A stretch of 64,000 nt of DNA from Antarctobacter sediminis. GTDB taxonomy: Bacteria > Pseudomonadota > Alphaproteobacteria > Rhodobacterales > Rhodobacteraceae. The stretch covers positions 1 to 64,000 of the forward strand of contig NZ_JAHUZG010000008.1 of assembly GCF_019218285.1 (NCBI RefSeq), written 5' to 3'. This document shows, piece by piece, positions 35,111-43,944 of the stretch (position 1 is its first letter; every line of letters begins with the position of its first letter). The notes under the pieces were generated by a model. It ran no database searches. It was given only the letters and a program-made list of their open reading frames with translations, and was not told where the DNA came from. The position numbers were made by a program, and so were the translations under genes.

Positions 35111-36349
35111 ATGACCACCAACTTGGGAACAGCCGACGCCAATGCGCGCTGGCTGAACGACCCGCAGCACCGGGCCTGGCTGGCACAGCACGCGCGGTCG
35201 CAATTCGACTTTTTCGGCGCCTGCCTGCGGGCGGCCCCCGGATTTCATCTGCTGGATTTCGACGGCACCCCGATCCCCGGCGCGCCGCAAGAACTGCACA
35301 GCACCACGCGGATGGTGCATTCCTATGCCTTGGGTCAGATCGCAGGCGTGACCGGGGCCGACAAGATCGTCGATCACGGTATGTCCTATATCTGGTCTCA
35401 CCACCGGGACACGCAACACGGCGGCTATGTCTATGCTTTGAACGATGACGGTATCTCGGATCCGGTCAAATTGGCCTACGGCCATGTCTTTGTCCTGTTG
35501 GCCGGCGCAAGCGCCAAGATGGCGGGCCATCCCGATGCCGACAGGATGATCGCCGATGCCACCGAGGTGCTGAACGCCCGGTTCTGGGACGATGCGCGCG
35601 GGTTGTTCGCAGACGAGTTCAATCGCGATTGGACGCCGTTTTCCACATATCGCGGCATGAACGCCAACATGCATGGGGTCGAGGCGCTGTTGACGGCCTA
35701 CGAGGCGACGGGCGAGGCGGAATACCTTAGCCGGGCGGGCCGCATCCTTGATTTCTTCATCGGCCAGATGGCGCCCGACCATCACTGGCGCCTTCCCGAA
35801 CATTACACCGAGGACTGGAAGGTCGATCCCGACTACGAAGGCAATCCGATGTTCCGACCCGCAGGGACGACGCCGGGCCATTCCTTTGAATTCGCACGCC
35901 TGCTGTTGCAACACTGGGATCTGAACGGTCGCCCCGAAGATGGCGCGCCGGACCGGGCCCGCAAACTGTTCCGAACCGCACTCAAGGATTCCACCGACGC
36001 CAAACGCGGCGGTTTTGTCTACACGGTGGATTTCGACGGCGGCTGGATGCGGCAAGCGCGCTACTGGTGGCCCGTGACAGAGGCGATCGGCGCGGTCGCG
36101 GCCTTTCTGAAACTGGACTGGACCGCAGAGGACGAAGCGCTTTACCGCGAACTCTGGACCTTTGCCGACCGCCATCTGATCGACCACGCCAAGGGCGGAT
36201 GGTTCCCGGAACTGGACGAGGCAAATCGGCCCGAAGCCACCCGGTTCACCGGCAAGCCGGACATCTACCATTCGATTCAGGGCACGCTGTTTCCGATGGT
36301 CGATCCCCTGTCGCGCATCGCTCCGAAACTGGCGGGGCTACTGGCCTGA
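35111..36349 (+). CDS. AGE-family epimerase/isomerase, probable mannose isomerase
   Basis: 412 residues from ATG 35111 after AGGAG. N-acylglucosamine 2-epimerase fold (alpha/alpha barrel) with conserved TRMVHSYALG (near 66-75), FADEFNRDWTPFSTYRGMNANMHG split by the loop, TTPGHSFEFARLL with the catalytic His, ARYWWPVTEAIGA and a second His near 390 (DIYHSIQG). Members interconvert mannose/fructose, sulfoquinovose isomers or N-acyl hexosamines. Directly behind GH38, mannose-to-fructose isomerisation is the simplest reading. Confidence 0.88.
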   Translation: MTTNLGTADANARWLNDPQHRAWLAQHARSQFDFFGACLRAAPGFHLLDFDGTPIPGAPQELHSTTRMVHSYALGQIAGVTGADKIVDHGMSYIWSHHRDTQHGGYVYALNDDGISDPVKLAYGHVFVLLAGASAKMAGHPDADRMIADATEVLNARFWDDARGLFADEFNRDWTPFSTYRGMNANMHGVEALLTAYEATGEAEYLSRAGRILDFFIGQMAPDHHWRLPEHYTEDWKVDPDYEGNPMFRPAGTTPGHSFEFARLLLQHWDLNGRPEDGAPDRARKLFRTALKDSTDAKRGGFVYTVDFDGGWMRQARYWWPVTEAIGAVAAFLKLDWTAEDEALYRELWTFADRHLIDHAKGGWFPELDEANRPEATRFTGKPDIYHSIQGTLFPMVDPLSRIAPKLAGLLA

Positions 36350-36363
36350 CCACAAGTGGCCCG

Positions 36364-36396
36364 GAACGGCCTGTCCCGGCGTTGGGCGGGCCGTTC
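36364..36396. terminator. Inverted repeat between convergent epimerase and lysR genes
   Basis: GAACGGCC (36364-36371) pairs with GGCCGTTC (36389-36396) around a 17-nt loop that is itself GC-rich. Located at the tail-to-tail junction and touching the lysR stop codon; weak candidate for a shared transcript end. Confidence 0.3.
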
Positions 36397-37288
36397 ATCC
36401 CCGTAACGCGCCCAAGAGCGCAAGACATTGCCGCGCCGCCGGGTTGAAACGCCCGAAACGGGTCAACCGCGCATAGATGCGCGTGTTCCGCGAATACCAA
36501 TCGACGGTCATTTCCTCCAGCCGGCCCCGTTCGACATAGCCATCTGTAAACCCCCGCCAGCCAAGCGCCAGCCCTTCGCCGGCGGCCGCGGCCTCTAGCA
36601 GGTAAACATAGCTGTCGAATTCTTCGCCGACCGGCCAGTCCGCATAGGCAGGATGCGCCTGTTGCCAGCCGGGCCAGTTCATCCAACCGAAATTGTCCTT
36701 GCTGAGTTCCAGCAACGGCGGCGGCGCTCCGTCGCCTTCAAGCGCCCGCTTGGCCTTGGAAATGACCTCAGCCGTGCCAACCGGTTTGACCTCTTCGGTG
36801 CAGACAACCACATGCTCGGCCTCGGGCGGGCTTGCGGCATATTCAAAGACGATATCGGCTCCGGTATCGACGGCCGATTGCGTCAGGTTATATTCCGCCG
36901 TCAGCAACCGCAGGTCCACCTCTGGCCCCAAAGTCTGACGCAAGTGCCGATGCCGAGGCATCAGCAACAGGTGCGATACAGAGTGTGAACAGACCAGCGT
37001 GACGGTCTTTTCGGGCCGCACCAAGGTTCGCACGGCCCCCTGCAACAGATCCAGTCCCTGCACGATTTCTGCGTGAAATTGCCTGCCTTTGCTGGTCAAC
37101 CGGATCGGCGAGGCCTCTCTGTCGAACAGTGCCGCACCATAGCGGATCTCAAGATTGCGAATGTGCCGACTGATCGCTGGCTGCGAGGTGTTCAGCTCGT
37201 CTGCCGCGCGGGCGAAACCCTGCAATCGCGCGACGGCCTCGAACGCAGCGAGGGAACTGATCGAGGGCAAGAGATACTTTCGCGACAT
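36395..37288 (-). CDS. LysR-family transcriptional regulator
   Basis: 297 residues from ATG 37288 (MSRKYLLPSISSLAAFEAVAR). N-terminal winged HTH of GcvA/AmpR-like style with ELNTSQPAISRHIRNLEIRYGAALFDR; C-terminal two-lobed effector domain (TLVCSHSVSHLLLMPR...). Divergent from the decarboxylase-like/sulfotransferase pair with a 103-bp gap, which is the standard LysR arrangement, so it likely controls that pair. Confidence 0.92.
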   Translation of the reverse strand: MSRKYLLPSISSLAAFEAVARLQGFARAADELNTSQPAISRHIRNLEIRYGAALFDREASPIRLTSKGRQFHAEIVQGLDLLQGAVRTLVRPEKTVTLVCSHSVSHLLLMPRHRHLRQTLGPEVDLRLLTAEYNLTQSAVDTGADIVFEYAASPPEAEHVVVCTEEVKPVGTAEVISKAKRALEGDGAPPPLLELSKDNFGWMNWPGWQQAHPAYADWPVGEEFDSYVYLLEAAAAGEGLALGWRGFTDGYVERGRLEEMTVDWYSRNTRIYARLTRFGRFNPAARQCLALLGALRG

Positions 37289-37289
37289 G

Positions 37290-37305
37290 ATATCATTTTG
37301 GATAT
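37290..37305. promoter_or_regulatory. LysR-type inverted repeat ATATC-N6-GATAT
   Basis: Perfect 5-bp arms around ATTTTG, only two bases before the lysR start codon and ~85 bp before the divergent gene. The T-N11-A-like spacing fits a LysR binding box used for autoregulation. Confidence 0.4.
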
Positions 37306-37391
37306 GCACCCCGACACATGAAAGCAATGGAAAAGACGCCGGGGCCCGGACAGGGTGCAGGCAAGCCTCCCCTTTTTCGATGGACCGCAGA

Positions 37392-38228
37392 ATGAGCCAA
37401 TACAAGAAACCCGCCAAATGGGCCGACCCCAAGGTCAAGCTTTTTCCGCAACAGGTCGGCTTCACCTGCCCGCCCCAGGATTTTGACGCTGCGCCGTCGG
37501 ACTTCCTGCGGATGGCCCCGCGCAGTGTCGGCGTCCATGGCTGGATGTTGCATGTTCCCGATTATGCGCACCGGCTGGACCAGCGCAAAAGCAACTTTGG
37601 CATGTTGGAGGATTTCGTCGAATGCATGGCCAATAACGGTGTCGATGCCTGCGGTCAGGTGGGATCGAACTGGGTTCACGCTTCGGGCCTTGGCGTCGAA
37701 GGCATCCGCCAGCACTGTGATATGCTGAGTGACCGGTATGAAACGCCCTTTCATATGGCCGGCTACGCCATGGTCGAGGCCCTGCGCGACCGCAACGTCG
37801 AGAAAGTGGCCCTGAACGCCTGCTATCACCGCGACAGCTGGTACCAAGGCACTGTCGGTTTTCTGAAAGAGGCTGGGTTCGATGTGGTCTGGGCCGGGAA
37901 TTTTCACGATCAGGGATGGTTTGCCACCCAGCAAGAGGTGGACGACTGCATCTGGTGCTTTGACGAAGACCTGATCTGGAGATCCTTCGATTACACCGCC
38001 GAACAGGCCCCGAATGTGGACGCCTACCTGATCAACGGCATGAGCAATTATCGCCGTCCGGAAGATGGCCTTGCCCAGCGCCCCGCCCATTATGCCGCCG
38101 CGTTGGAAGCGCGGCTGGGCACCCCGGTCATCGGCCATGACATCGCGCTTTACTGGCGCATCTTCAAGACCCTCGGGCTTGCCCCCGCCACCGAGCAGGG
38201 CAGCCTGCTCTCTTCCCTGAAAGGTTGA
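37392..38228 (+). CDS. Arylmalonate decarboxylase / maleate isomerase-like protein lacking the active-site cysteines
   Basis: 278 residues from ATG 37392 (37380 also possible). Asp/Glu-racemase-superfamily layout: VGVHGWMLHVPDYAHRLD, the first loop GQVGSNWVHASGL (88-100), KVALNACYHRDSWYQGTVGFLKEAGFD split over 138-163, the second loop DAYLINGMSNYRR (210-222), and TPVIGHDIALYWRIFKTLGL at the end. At both loops, where family enzymes have catalytic Cys, Gly/Ser/Asn are found here (near S92 and G216). Chemistry is therefore uncertain. Likely co-transcribed with the sulfotransferase gene, which starts 2 bp after its stop. Confidence 0.7.
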   Translation: MSQYKKPAKWADPKVKLFPQQVGFTCPPQDFDAAPSDFLRMAPRSVGVHGWMLHVPDYAHRLDQRKSNFGMLEDFVECMANNGVDACGQVGSNWVHASGLGVEGIRQHCDMLSDRYETPFHMAGYAMVEALRDRNVEKVALNACYHRDSWYQGTVGFLKEAGFDVVWAGNFHDQGWFATQQEVDDCIWCFDEDLIWRSFDYTAEQAPNVDAYLINGMSNYRRPEDGLAQRPAHYAAALEARLGTPVIGHDIALYWRIFKTLGLAPATEQGSLLSSLKG

Positions 38229-38230
38229 CC

Positions 38231-38983
38231 ATGCACAAGATCATTGCCCTTTGGGCCATCCCCCGCTCGACCTCGACCGCCTTTGAATGGATGATGCGCC
38301 AGCGCGGCGATCTGGATTGCCTGCACGAACCCTTTGGCGAGGCATGGTATCAGGGCGAAGACCCGATGTGGCCCCGTTTTCGCGCCGGGGACAGGACGAC
38401 CCCGGGCCTGACCCTTGAAAGCGTTTGGGACGACATCCAGAACCGCGCCCGCAAAGGGCCGGTATTCATCAAGGATTTCCCGCACTATATCAATCATATG
38501 TGGGACAGCGAATTCCTGTCGCATTTCACCCATGCCTTCCTGATCCGCGATCCGGCAAAGACGATCACCTCGATGCACGCCAAATGGCCCGATTTCGATG
38601 AGCTGGAGGTGGGCTTTCCTGAACAGCGCGCCTTGTTCGACCTGCTGACTGCGCTGAATGGCAGTCCGCCGCCGGTGCTGGACAGCGACGACCTGCTGGA
38701 AAACCCGGCCGACATGACCCGCGCCTTTTGCGAGGCGGTCAGTATCCCCTTTCTCGAGGAGGCGCTGACATGGGAGGCAGGCGGCGATCCTTCAGCGCAT
38801 AGCTGGTGGGATGGCGGGTCGTTTCACGCCAACCTCGCACAGTCGACCGGGTTGAAACCACAGGTTCGGAAATACGTCGACCTCAAGGACTCGCCCGACC
38901 GGGTGCGGCAGGTGCATCGGCGGATGCGGCCTCATTACGAACATCTCTACCGTCACAGGATCAAGCTGCTGCAACCGGCCTGA
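38231..38983 (+). CDS. Sulfotransferase-family protein
   Basis: 250 residues from ATG 38231; a TTG at 38225 overlapping the previous stop is an alternative. PAPS-binding features: 5'-phosphosulfate loop AIPRSTSTAFEWMM (near residues 9-22) and 3'-phosphate loop LIRDPAKTITSM (near 101-112). The family transfers sulfate from PAPS to hydroxyls or amines; some related branched-chain or choline-type members have unknown acceptors. The partner gene suggests a small carboxylic acid, but this is a guess. Confidence 0.82.
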   Translation: MHKIIALWAIPRSTSTAFEWMMRQRGDLDCLHEPFGEAWYQGEDPMWPRFRAGDRTTPGLTLESVWDDIQNRARKGPVFIKDFPHYINHMWDSEFLSHFTHAFLIRDPAKTITSMHAKWPDFDELEVGFPEQRALFDLLTALNGSPPPVLDSDDLLENPADMTRAFCEAVSIPFLEEALTWEAGGDPSAHSWWDGGSFHANLAQSTGLKPQVRKYVDLKDSPDRVRQVHRRMRPHYEHLYRHRIKLLQPA

Positions 38984-39026
38984 CGCAACTGATGGCATGG
39001 GCGGAAACCGCCCGTGCCGCGCCCGT

Positions 39027-39929
39027 TCAGGACAGTCGCACACCGGCGCGACGCAGGGGCAGCGGCCAGCCGCGCATGAACATCACCGCGTTGCCGCATA
39101 GTGCCAGCCCCACACCCAGGGCTTTGACCCAAGTCCACTGGTATCCCTCCACAAAGGTCGAGATGCTCAGCGCGACAATCGGGAAAAGCACCGTGGCATA
39201 GGCGGCCTGAGAGGCACCGATCCGCGCAACCATCATCAGGTAGGTGGTAAAACCAACCACCGATCCGATCACCGACAAATAGATCAGCGCAGCAACATAG
39301 GCAGCATCCGGCGGAACAATGATCTGCACCCGGGCCCCAAGGATGCAGATCAGCAGAAACAACGCGCCATACCCCATTGCCCATGCGTTCGCGTCCACCG
39401 TCGACAGACCCGCCGCCGCGTTTCGGCGCGAGATCATGTTGCCCAAGGAAAACATCATCGTGCCTGCGGCGGCAAAGCCGATCCCGCGCAATGTCTCGGT
39501 TGCGTTGTCCAACGAAAATTCGGCCCCGAACAGCAAGATCAAACCAAAGACCCCGATCACACAGGCCAGAAGGGCGCGAGGACTGATCCTTTCGCCATAA
39601 AACAGACGGGCATTTAAGGCATTGAACAGCGTTGCCAGCGAAAAGACGACCGAGATCAACCCGGTGGGGATATGGGCAGCGGCGGAATAGAAAAAGAGGA
39701 AGTTCAGGCTGAACAGGCACAGCGCCTGCGCCGCCAGCCATGGGTGATGACGCCGCCCGGGGATGCGCAGGCGACCCAGCACAGCCAGCCCCAGCAAAAA
39801 GACCGTCCCGGCAAGAGCAAAACGGTAAAAGACCGACACGATGATCGGCACCGGCCCCACCTGAAGCGCGATTGCAATCCATGTGGTGCCCCAAATCAGG
39901 ACGGTTGAAACGAATAGCGCGGCGTTCAT
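39027..39929 (-). CDS. DMT-family (EamA) transporter
   Basis: 300 residues from ATG 39929, ten hydrophobic spans in two EamA repeats (ALFVSTVLIWGTTWIAIALQVGPVP; later GFAAAGTMMFSLGNMISRRN). Inner-membrane exporter or importer of amino-acid- or metabolite-like compounds. Divergent from an AraC regulator, which probably controls it. Confidence 0.88.
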   Translation of the reverse strand: MNAALFVSTVLIWGTTWIAIALQVGPVPIIVSVFYRFALAGTVFLLGLAVLGRLRIPGRRHHPWLAAQALCLFSLNFLFFYSAAAHIPTGLISVVFSLATLFNALNARLFYGERISPRALLACVIGVFGLILLFGAEFSLDNATETLRGIGFAAAGTMMFSLGNMISRRNAAAGLSTVDANAWAMGYGALFLLICILGARVQIIVPPDAAYVAALIYLSVIGSVVGFTTYLMMVARIGASQAAYATVLFPIVALSISTFVEGYQWTWVKALGVGLALCGNAVMFMRGWPLPLRRAGVRLS

Positions 39930-40019
39930 GGCGGCTCCCCGAGGTGTTTCGCCTCTCCTACCGGCCGTGCAACCACGAGTTTTGCACGATCTTGCGGTCA
40001 AAGCCGGACACGGGAGGGA

Positions 40020-40946
40020 ATGGCATTTGCGGCCGTTCGCCCTGCGCATATGGTCTACCGGACATCAAGCCAGACCCGCCTCATGCCCGAACACCTGCAT
40101 CCCGTTTCCAGCTTTCTCGCCGCCTCGCCCCAAGCGCAGCAATTGGGCAGGCTGGAGCTTGGCCTTGGCCGTTCCGCCGCGATCTGGCGCAATGAAAACG
40201 ACCGGGTGACCTATGAGGCACCGCAGGGACATACCTTCAGCTTTTATCTTGCCGGCGGCAACGGAACGTGGCGCACGGACGGAACGCCTTTGCACGGCTG
40301 GCCCGGAGCGGTCTGCGTCATGCCGCAGGGACAAAGCTCGACATGGGACATCACCAGCGCCTTTACTTTCGTGCACCTCTATGTACCCGACAGCGACCTG
40401 CGCCGCGTCTACGCCGAAACCTTCGACCGTGACGCCCGCAGTCTGGACCTGATCGACCGAACCTATGTCGCGCCTGACGAACTGGCCGCGCCATTCGGCC
40501 AACTGGTACAGGGGATCACCCGGCAGAACGCAGCGCAGGCCGAGACGGCAGCGGTTGACCTGATCCAGACAGTTCTGGAAAGCGGGCGCTTTGGGCAGGC
40601 GGCGCGGGCGCCGTTGTCAGGCGGGCTGTCGCCGCGCAACCTGCGGCTGATGCGGGACTATATCGAAGCCAACCTCGACCAGCCGATTTACCTGCGCGAT
40701 CTTGCCGGCATCGTCGGGCTAAGCGAGTGCCACCTGCAACGCAGTTTCCGCGAGACCTGCGGCACCTCTCCTCAAGGATGGATCGCGGCACGGCGGATCG
40801 ACCGGGCCAAATCCCTGATCCGCGCAGGCACGCCGCTGGCACAGGTCGCCGCAGCCTGCGGTTTCAACTCGCAAAGCCACCTGACCCGCGCCTTTCGTGA
40901 CGGCACCGGAACAACGCCCGCCGCATGGCGCCGGGCCTTGTCCTGA
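40020..40946 (+). CDS. AraC-family transcriptional regulator
   Basis: Up to 308 residues; starts at 40020, 40050 and 40083 are possible and none has a well-spaced ribosome binding site. An N-terminal cupin-like AraC ligand domain (GHTFSFYLAGGNGTWRTDG, PGAVCVMPQGQSSTW) precedes a C-terminal AraC DNA-binding domain: MRDYIEANLDQPIYLRDLAG, LSECHLQRSFRETCGTSPQG, AQVAAACGFNSQSHLTRAFR. Divergent partner of the DMT transporter gene. Confidence 0.88.
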   Translation: MAFAAVRPAHMVYRTSSQTRLMPEHLHPVSSFLAASPQAQQLGRLELGLGRSAAIWRNENDRVTYEAPQGHTFSFYLAGGNGTWRTDGTPLHGWPGAVCVMPQGQSSTWDITSAFTFVHLYVPDSDLRRVYAETFDRDARSLDLIDRTYVAPDELAAPFGQLVQGITRQNAAQAETAAVDLIQTVLESGRFGQAARAPLSGGLSPRNLRLMRDYIEANLDQPIYLRDLAGIVGLSECHLQRSFRETCGTSPQGWIAARRIDRAKSLIRAGTPLAQVAAACGFNSQSHLTRAFRDGTGTTPAAWRRALS

Positions 40947-40956
40947 TGTCCCGCCC

Positions 40957-42066
40957 TCACCGGATGCGGTTTTCCGTCTTTGGGTCGAAGAGCACCGCCT
41001 TGTCCATATTGAAGACAAGCGTAAACTCTTGTCCCGGTTTACACTCGGTGTGGGCGCGCATCCGCCCGATCACGTCGCGCCCCGACAGAGTGGTGGTGAT
41101 AAAGGTATCCGACCCCGCCGGTTCGATCACGTCGATCCGGTTCGGCACCTCGGCCAGCACGGCGGCATTGCGATCCGCGCCCTCCCGGTCCGTGATCGCC
41201 TCGGGCCGGATGCCAAAGAGCACTTCCTGCCCGTCGGTCAGATCCCGCGGTTTCGCCGCCATCGGCAAAACCTGGGCCGCCCCGTCCGCTCCGGTGATCT
41301 CGACCGCGGCCTGATCGCCGGTCACGCGGGCCTTGGCCCGGATCAGGTTCATGGAGGGAGACCCCATGAAGCTGGCAACAAAGACATTGGCTGGGTCATC
41401 ATAGATCTGCTGCGGCGTGCCAAGTTGCTGGACGTAGCCACCGTTCATCACGGCAATGCGGGTCGACAGTGTCATCGCCTCGATCTGGTCATGGGTGACG
41501 TAGACGATGGTTGTGCCCAGTTTCTGATGCAGTTTCTTGATTTCGGTCCGCATGTCGACGCGCAGCTTGGCGTCAAGGTTCGACAGCGGTTCGTCAAAGA
41601 GGAACACATCCGGGTTGCGGACCAGCGCGCGCCCCATGGCAACACGTTGACGTTGCCCGCCGGAAAGCTGCCCCGGCTTGCGGTCCAGCAGTTGTTCGAT
41701 CTGCAAGAGCTTGGCCACGTCCGCCAGCGCCTTGTCACGCTCTGGCTTGGGTACGCCGTGCATCTCAAGGCCAAAGGTCATGTTCTGCCCGACGGTCATA
41801 TTGGGGTAGAGCGCGTAACTCTGGAACACCATCGCGATATTGCGCTTGGAGGGATGCACCCCGTTGACCACGCGGCCGTTGATGCTGATCTCGCCGCTGG
41901 TGATGCCCTCCAGCCCTGCGATCATGTTCAGCAGAGTGGACTTGCCGCAGCCAGACGGCCCGACGAGTACGAGGAACTCCCCCTCTTCTACCGAGATGTC
42001 CACCCGGTGCAGCACCTCGACGGCGCCATAGGACTTGGTGACGTTGTCGATATCCAGAAAACCCAT
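40957..42066 (-). CDS. Sugar ABC transporter ATPase, MalK/UgpC type
   Basis: 369 residues. Walker [10 protein letters not shown], signature [14 protein letters not shown], Walker [25 protein letters not shown], and a TOBE domain ending [19 protein letters not shown]. Last gene of the minus-strand importer operon (binding protein, two permeases, ATPase). Gene order and the binding-protein type match GtsABCD-like glucose/mannose importers. Confidence 0.92.
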   Translation of the reverse strand: MGFLDIDNVTKSYGAVEVLHRVDISVEEGEFLVLVGPSGCGKSTLLNMIAGLEGITSGEISINGRVVNGVHPSKRNIAMVFQSYALYPNMTVGQNMTFGLEMHGVPKPERDKALADVAKLLQIEQLLDRKPGQLSGGQRQRVAMGRALVRNPDVFLFDEPLSNLDAKLRVDMRTEIKKLHQKLGTTIVYVTHDQIEAMTLSTRIAVMNGGYVQQLGTPQQIYDDPANVFVASFMGSPSMNLIRAKARVTGDQAAVEITGADGAAQVLPMAAKPRDLTDGQEVLFGIRPEAITDREGADRNAAVLAEVPNRIDVIEPAGSDTFITTTLSGRDVIGRMRAHTECKPGQEFTLVFNMDKAVLFDPKTENRIR

Positions 42067-42070
42067 CGGC

Positions 42071-42952
42071 TTATCCTTTCACGGAACCCGCCATCAGGCC
42101 GCGGACAAAGTAACGTCCGGCCACGATGTAGACGAGCAGCGTTGGCAGGGCGGCAAGGATCGCACCCGCAAAATGTACGTTGTATTCCTTCACACCCGTG
42201 GAGGAGTTGACGAGGTTGTTCAGCGCCACCGTCATCGGCATCGAATCCAGGTCGGCAAAGGAGGCGCCGAAAAGAAAGTCGTTCCAGATGTTGGTGAACT
42301 GCCAGATGACATTGACCACCGCGATCGGTCCCGAGACCGGCAACATGATCCGCCAGAAGATCTGGAAGAACCCCGCACCGTCGATCTGCGCCGCGCGCAC
42401 CAGTTCGGTCGGGAAAGCGGCGTAATAGTTGCGGAAGTACAGCGTGCCGAAACCGATGCCATAGACGACATGGACAAGGATCAGCCCCGGTGTCGACCCC
42501 GCCAGCCCCATGATGCCCAACATGCGCGCCATCGGGATCAGCACGATCTGGAACGGGATAAAGCAGGAAAACAGCATCAGCCCGAAGATCAGCGTATCGC
42601 CGCGGAACCGCCATTTCGTCAGGATGTACCCGTTGAGGGCGCCCAGAACGGTCGAGATCGCGACCGCCGGAACCACCATCAGGATCGAGTTCAGGAAGTA
42701 GGGTTTCAGGCCCGTCGGCTCGACCCCGATCTGCGCGGTGGACCAGGCCGAAAGCCACGGGTCGATCGTCCATTCCTGCGGCAGCGACATCATGTTGCCG
42801 CCGGTGATCTCGGACAGCGGCTTGAGCGAGTTCGCCAGCATCACGAAGAAGGGCAGCAGGTAGAACAGCGCAAACAGCAGCAGAAGAAGATAGATGAAGG
42901 TCCGCGTGATACGCCCGGTGCGGACGGCGGTGTCTTGCGTGGCGGCGGACAT
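42071..42952 (-). CDS. Carbohydrate ABC transporter permease (GtsC/MalG-like)
   Basis: 293 residues, six spans ([20 protein letters not shown] onward), with [19 protein letters not shown] and the EAA loop [27 protein letters not shown]. Start overlaps the upstream permease stop by one base. Second membrane subunit of the Gts-type importer. Confidence 0.9.
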   Translation of the reverse strand: MSAATQDTAVRTGRITRTFIYLLLLLFALFYLLPFFVMLANSLKPLSEITGGNMMSLPQEWTIDPWLSAWSTAQIGVEPTGLKPYFLNSILMVVPAVAISTVLGALNGYILTKWRFRGDTLIFGLMLFSCFIPFQIVLIPMARMLGIMGLAGSTPGLILVHVVYGIGFGTLYFRNYYAAFPTELVRAAQIDGAGFFQIFWRIMLPVSGPIAVVNVIWQFTNIWNDFLFGASFADLDSMPMTVALNNLVNSSTGVKEYNVHFAGAILAALPTLLVYIVAGRYFVRGLMAGSVKG

Positions 42953-43842
42953 CAGCGCTTCTCCCTCAGTTCGGCATAGAGATAAGGCATCATGATCGCG
43001 GCGATGGTCATCAGCATGATGACCGCCGACGCCGCACCGATCCCCATGGAGTTGCGGGTAAAGGTGTAGGAATACATGAAGGTCGCGGGCAACTCGGTGG
43101 CCCGCCCCGGACCGCCGCCGGTCAGCGCGATCACAAGGTCATAGGATTTGACGGCAAGGTGGCTGAGAATGACAAAGGCCGACAGGAAGGCAGGACGCAG
43201 CAACGGAATGACGATGCGGCGATAGAGGTTCCAGTTCGACGCGCCGTCGATCTGCGCTGCCTTGAGGATTTCGTTGTCGATGCCGCGCAGCCCCGCGAGG
43301 AACATCGCCATGACGAACCCGCTGGTCTGCCAGACGGCGGCAATGACCACCGTGTAGATCGCCATGTCGCGATCCTTGATCCAGCCGAACTCGAAACTCT
43401 CCCACCCCCAGAGATGCATGGTATGTTCCAGCCCGATCCCCGGATCGAGGAACCATTTCCACGCGGTGCCCGTCACGATGAAGCTGAGCGCCATCGGGTA
43501 GAGGTAGATCGGCCGCAACATGCCCTCGCCCCGGATCTTTTGATCCAGGAAAATCGCCAGCATCAGGCCGATGGCCGTACAGATCGTGATGTAGAGAAAG
43601 GCAAAGATCCCAAGGTTGGCGATGGCCGTGTGCCAGTGCCGCAACCCCCAGAGCTTGGAGTAGTTTTCCAACCCGATCCAATCGTAGCTGGGCAACATCC
43701 GGCTGTCGGTGAAGCTGAGATAGACGGTGAAGGCGATAAAGCCGTAGACAAAGACCAGCACCGCGGCAAGCGACGGCGACAGAACCAGCTTGGGGATCCA
43801 GTCCTGTAATCTTGTCTTGAAATCAGGGGTATCGGTGGCCAT
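42952..43842 (-). CDS. Carbohydrate ABC transporter permease (GtsB/MalF-like)
   Basis: 296 residues, six spans (LVLSPSLAAVLVFVYGFIAFTVYLSF at the N-terminus), loop SYDWIGLENYSKLWGLRHWHTAI typical of the glucose/mannose branch, EAA loop EILKAAQIDGASNWNLYRRIVIPLLRP. First membrane subunit; 102 bp after the binding-protein gene with a hairpin between. Confidence 0.9.
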   Translation of the reverse strand: MATDTPDFKTRLQDWIPKLVLSPSLAAVLVFVYGFIAFTVYLSFTDSRMLPSYDWIGLENYSKLWGLRHWHTAIANLGIFAFLYITICTAIGLMLAIFLDQKIRGEGMLRPIYLYPMALSFIVTGTAWKWFLDPGIGLEHTMHLWGWESFEFGWIKDRDMAIYTVVIAAVWQTSGFVMAMFLAGLRGIDNEILKAAQIDGASNWNLYRRIVIPLLRPAFLSAFVILSHLAVKSYDLVIALTGGGPGRATELPATFMYSYTFTRNSMGIGAASAVIMLMTIAAIMMPYLYAELREKR

Positions 43843-43908
43843 GGGGCATCCTCCGCGGGGCCTGCGGATCAGGCACCATCTTCGATGCCTGTAGAAACGA
43901 TGGGGGGA

Positions 43909-43936
43909 GACAGGGCGACCGTGGGGCCGCCCTGTC
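43909..43936 (-). terminator. Hairpin between binding protein and permease genes (Gts-type operon)
   Basis: GACAGGGCG and CGCCCTGTC arms (perfect 9 bp) around a 10-nt loop, 9 bp after the binding-protein stop on the minus strand. No T run; likely mRNA-stabilising hairpin. Confidence 0.55.
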
Positions 43937-43944
43937 CGAACGGA

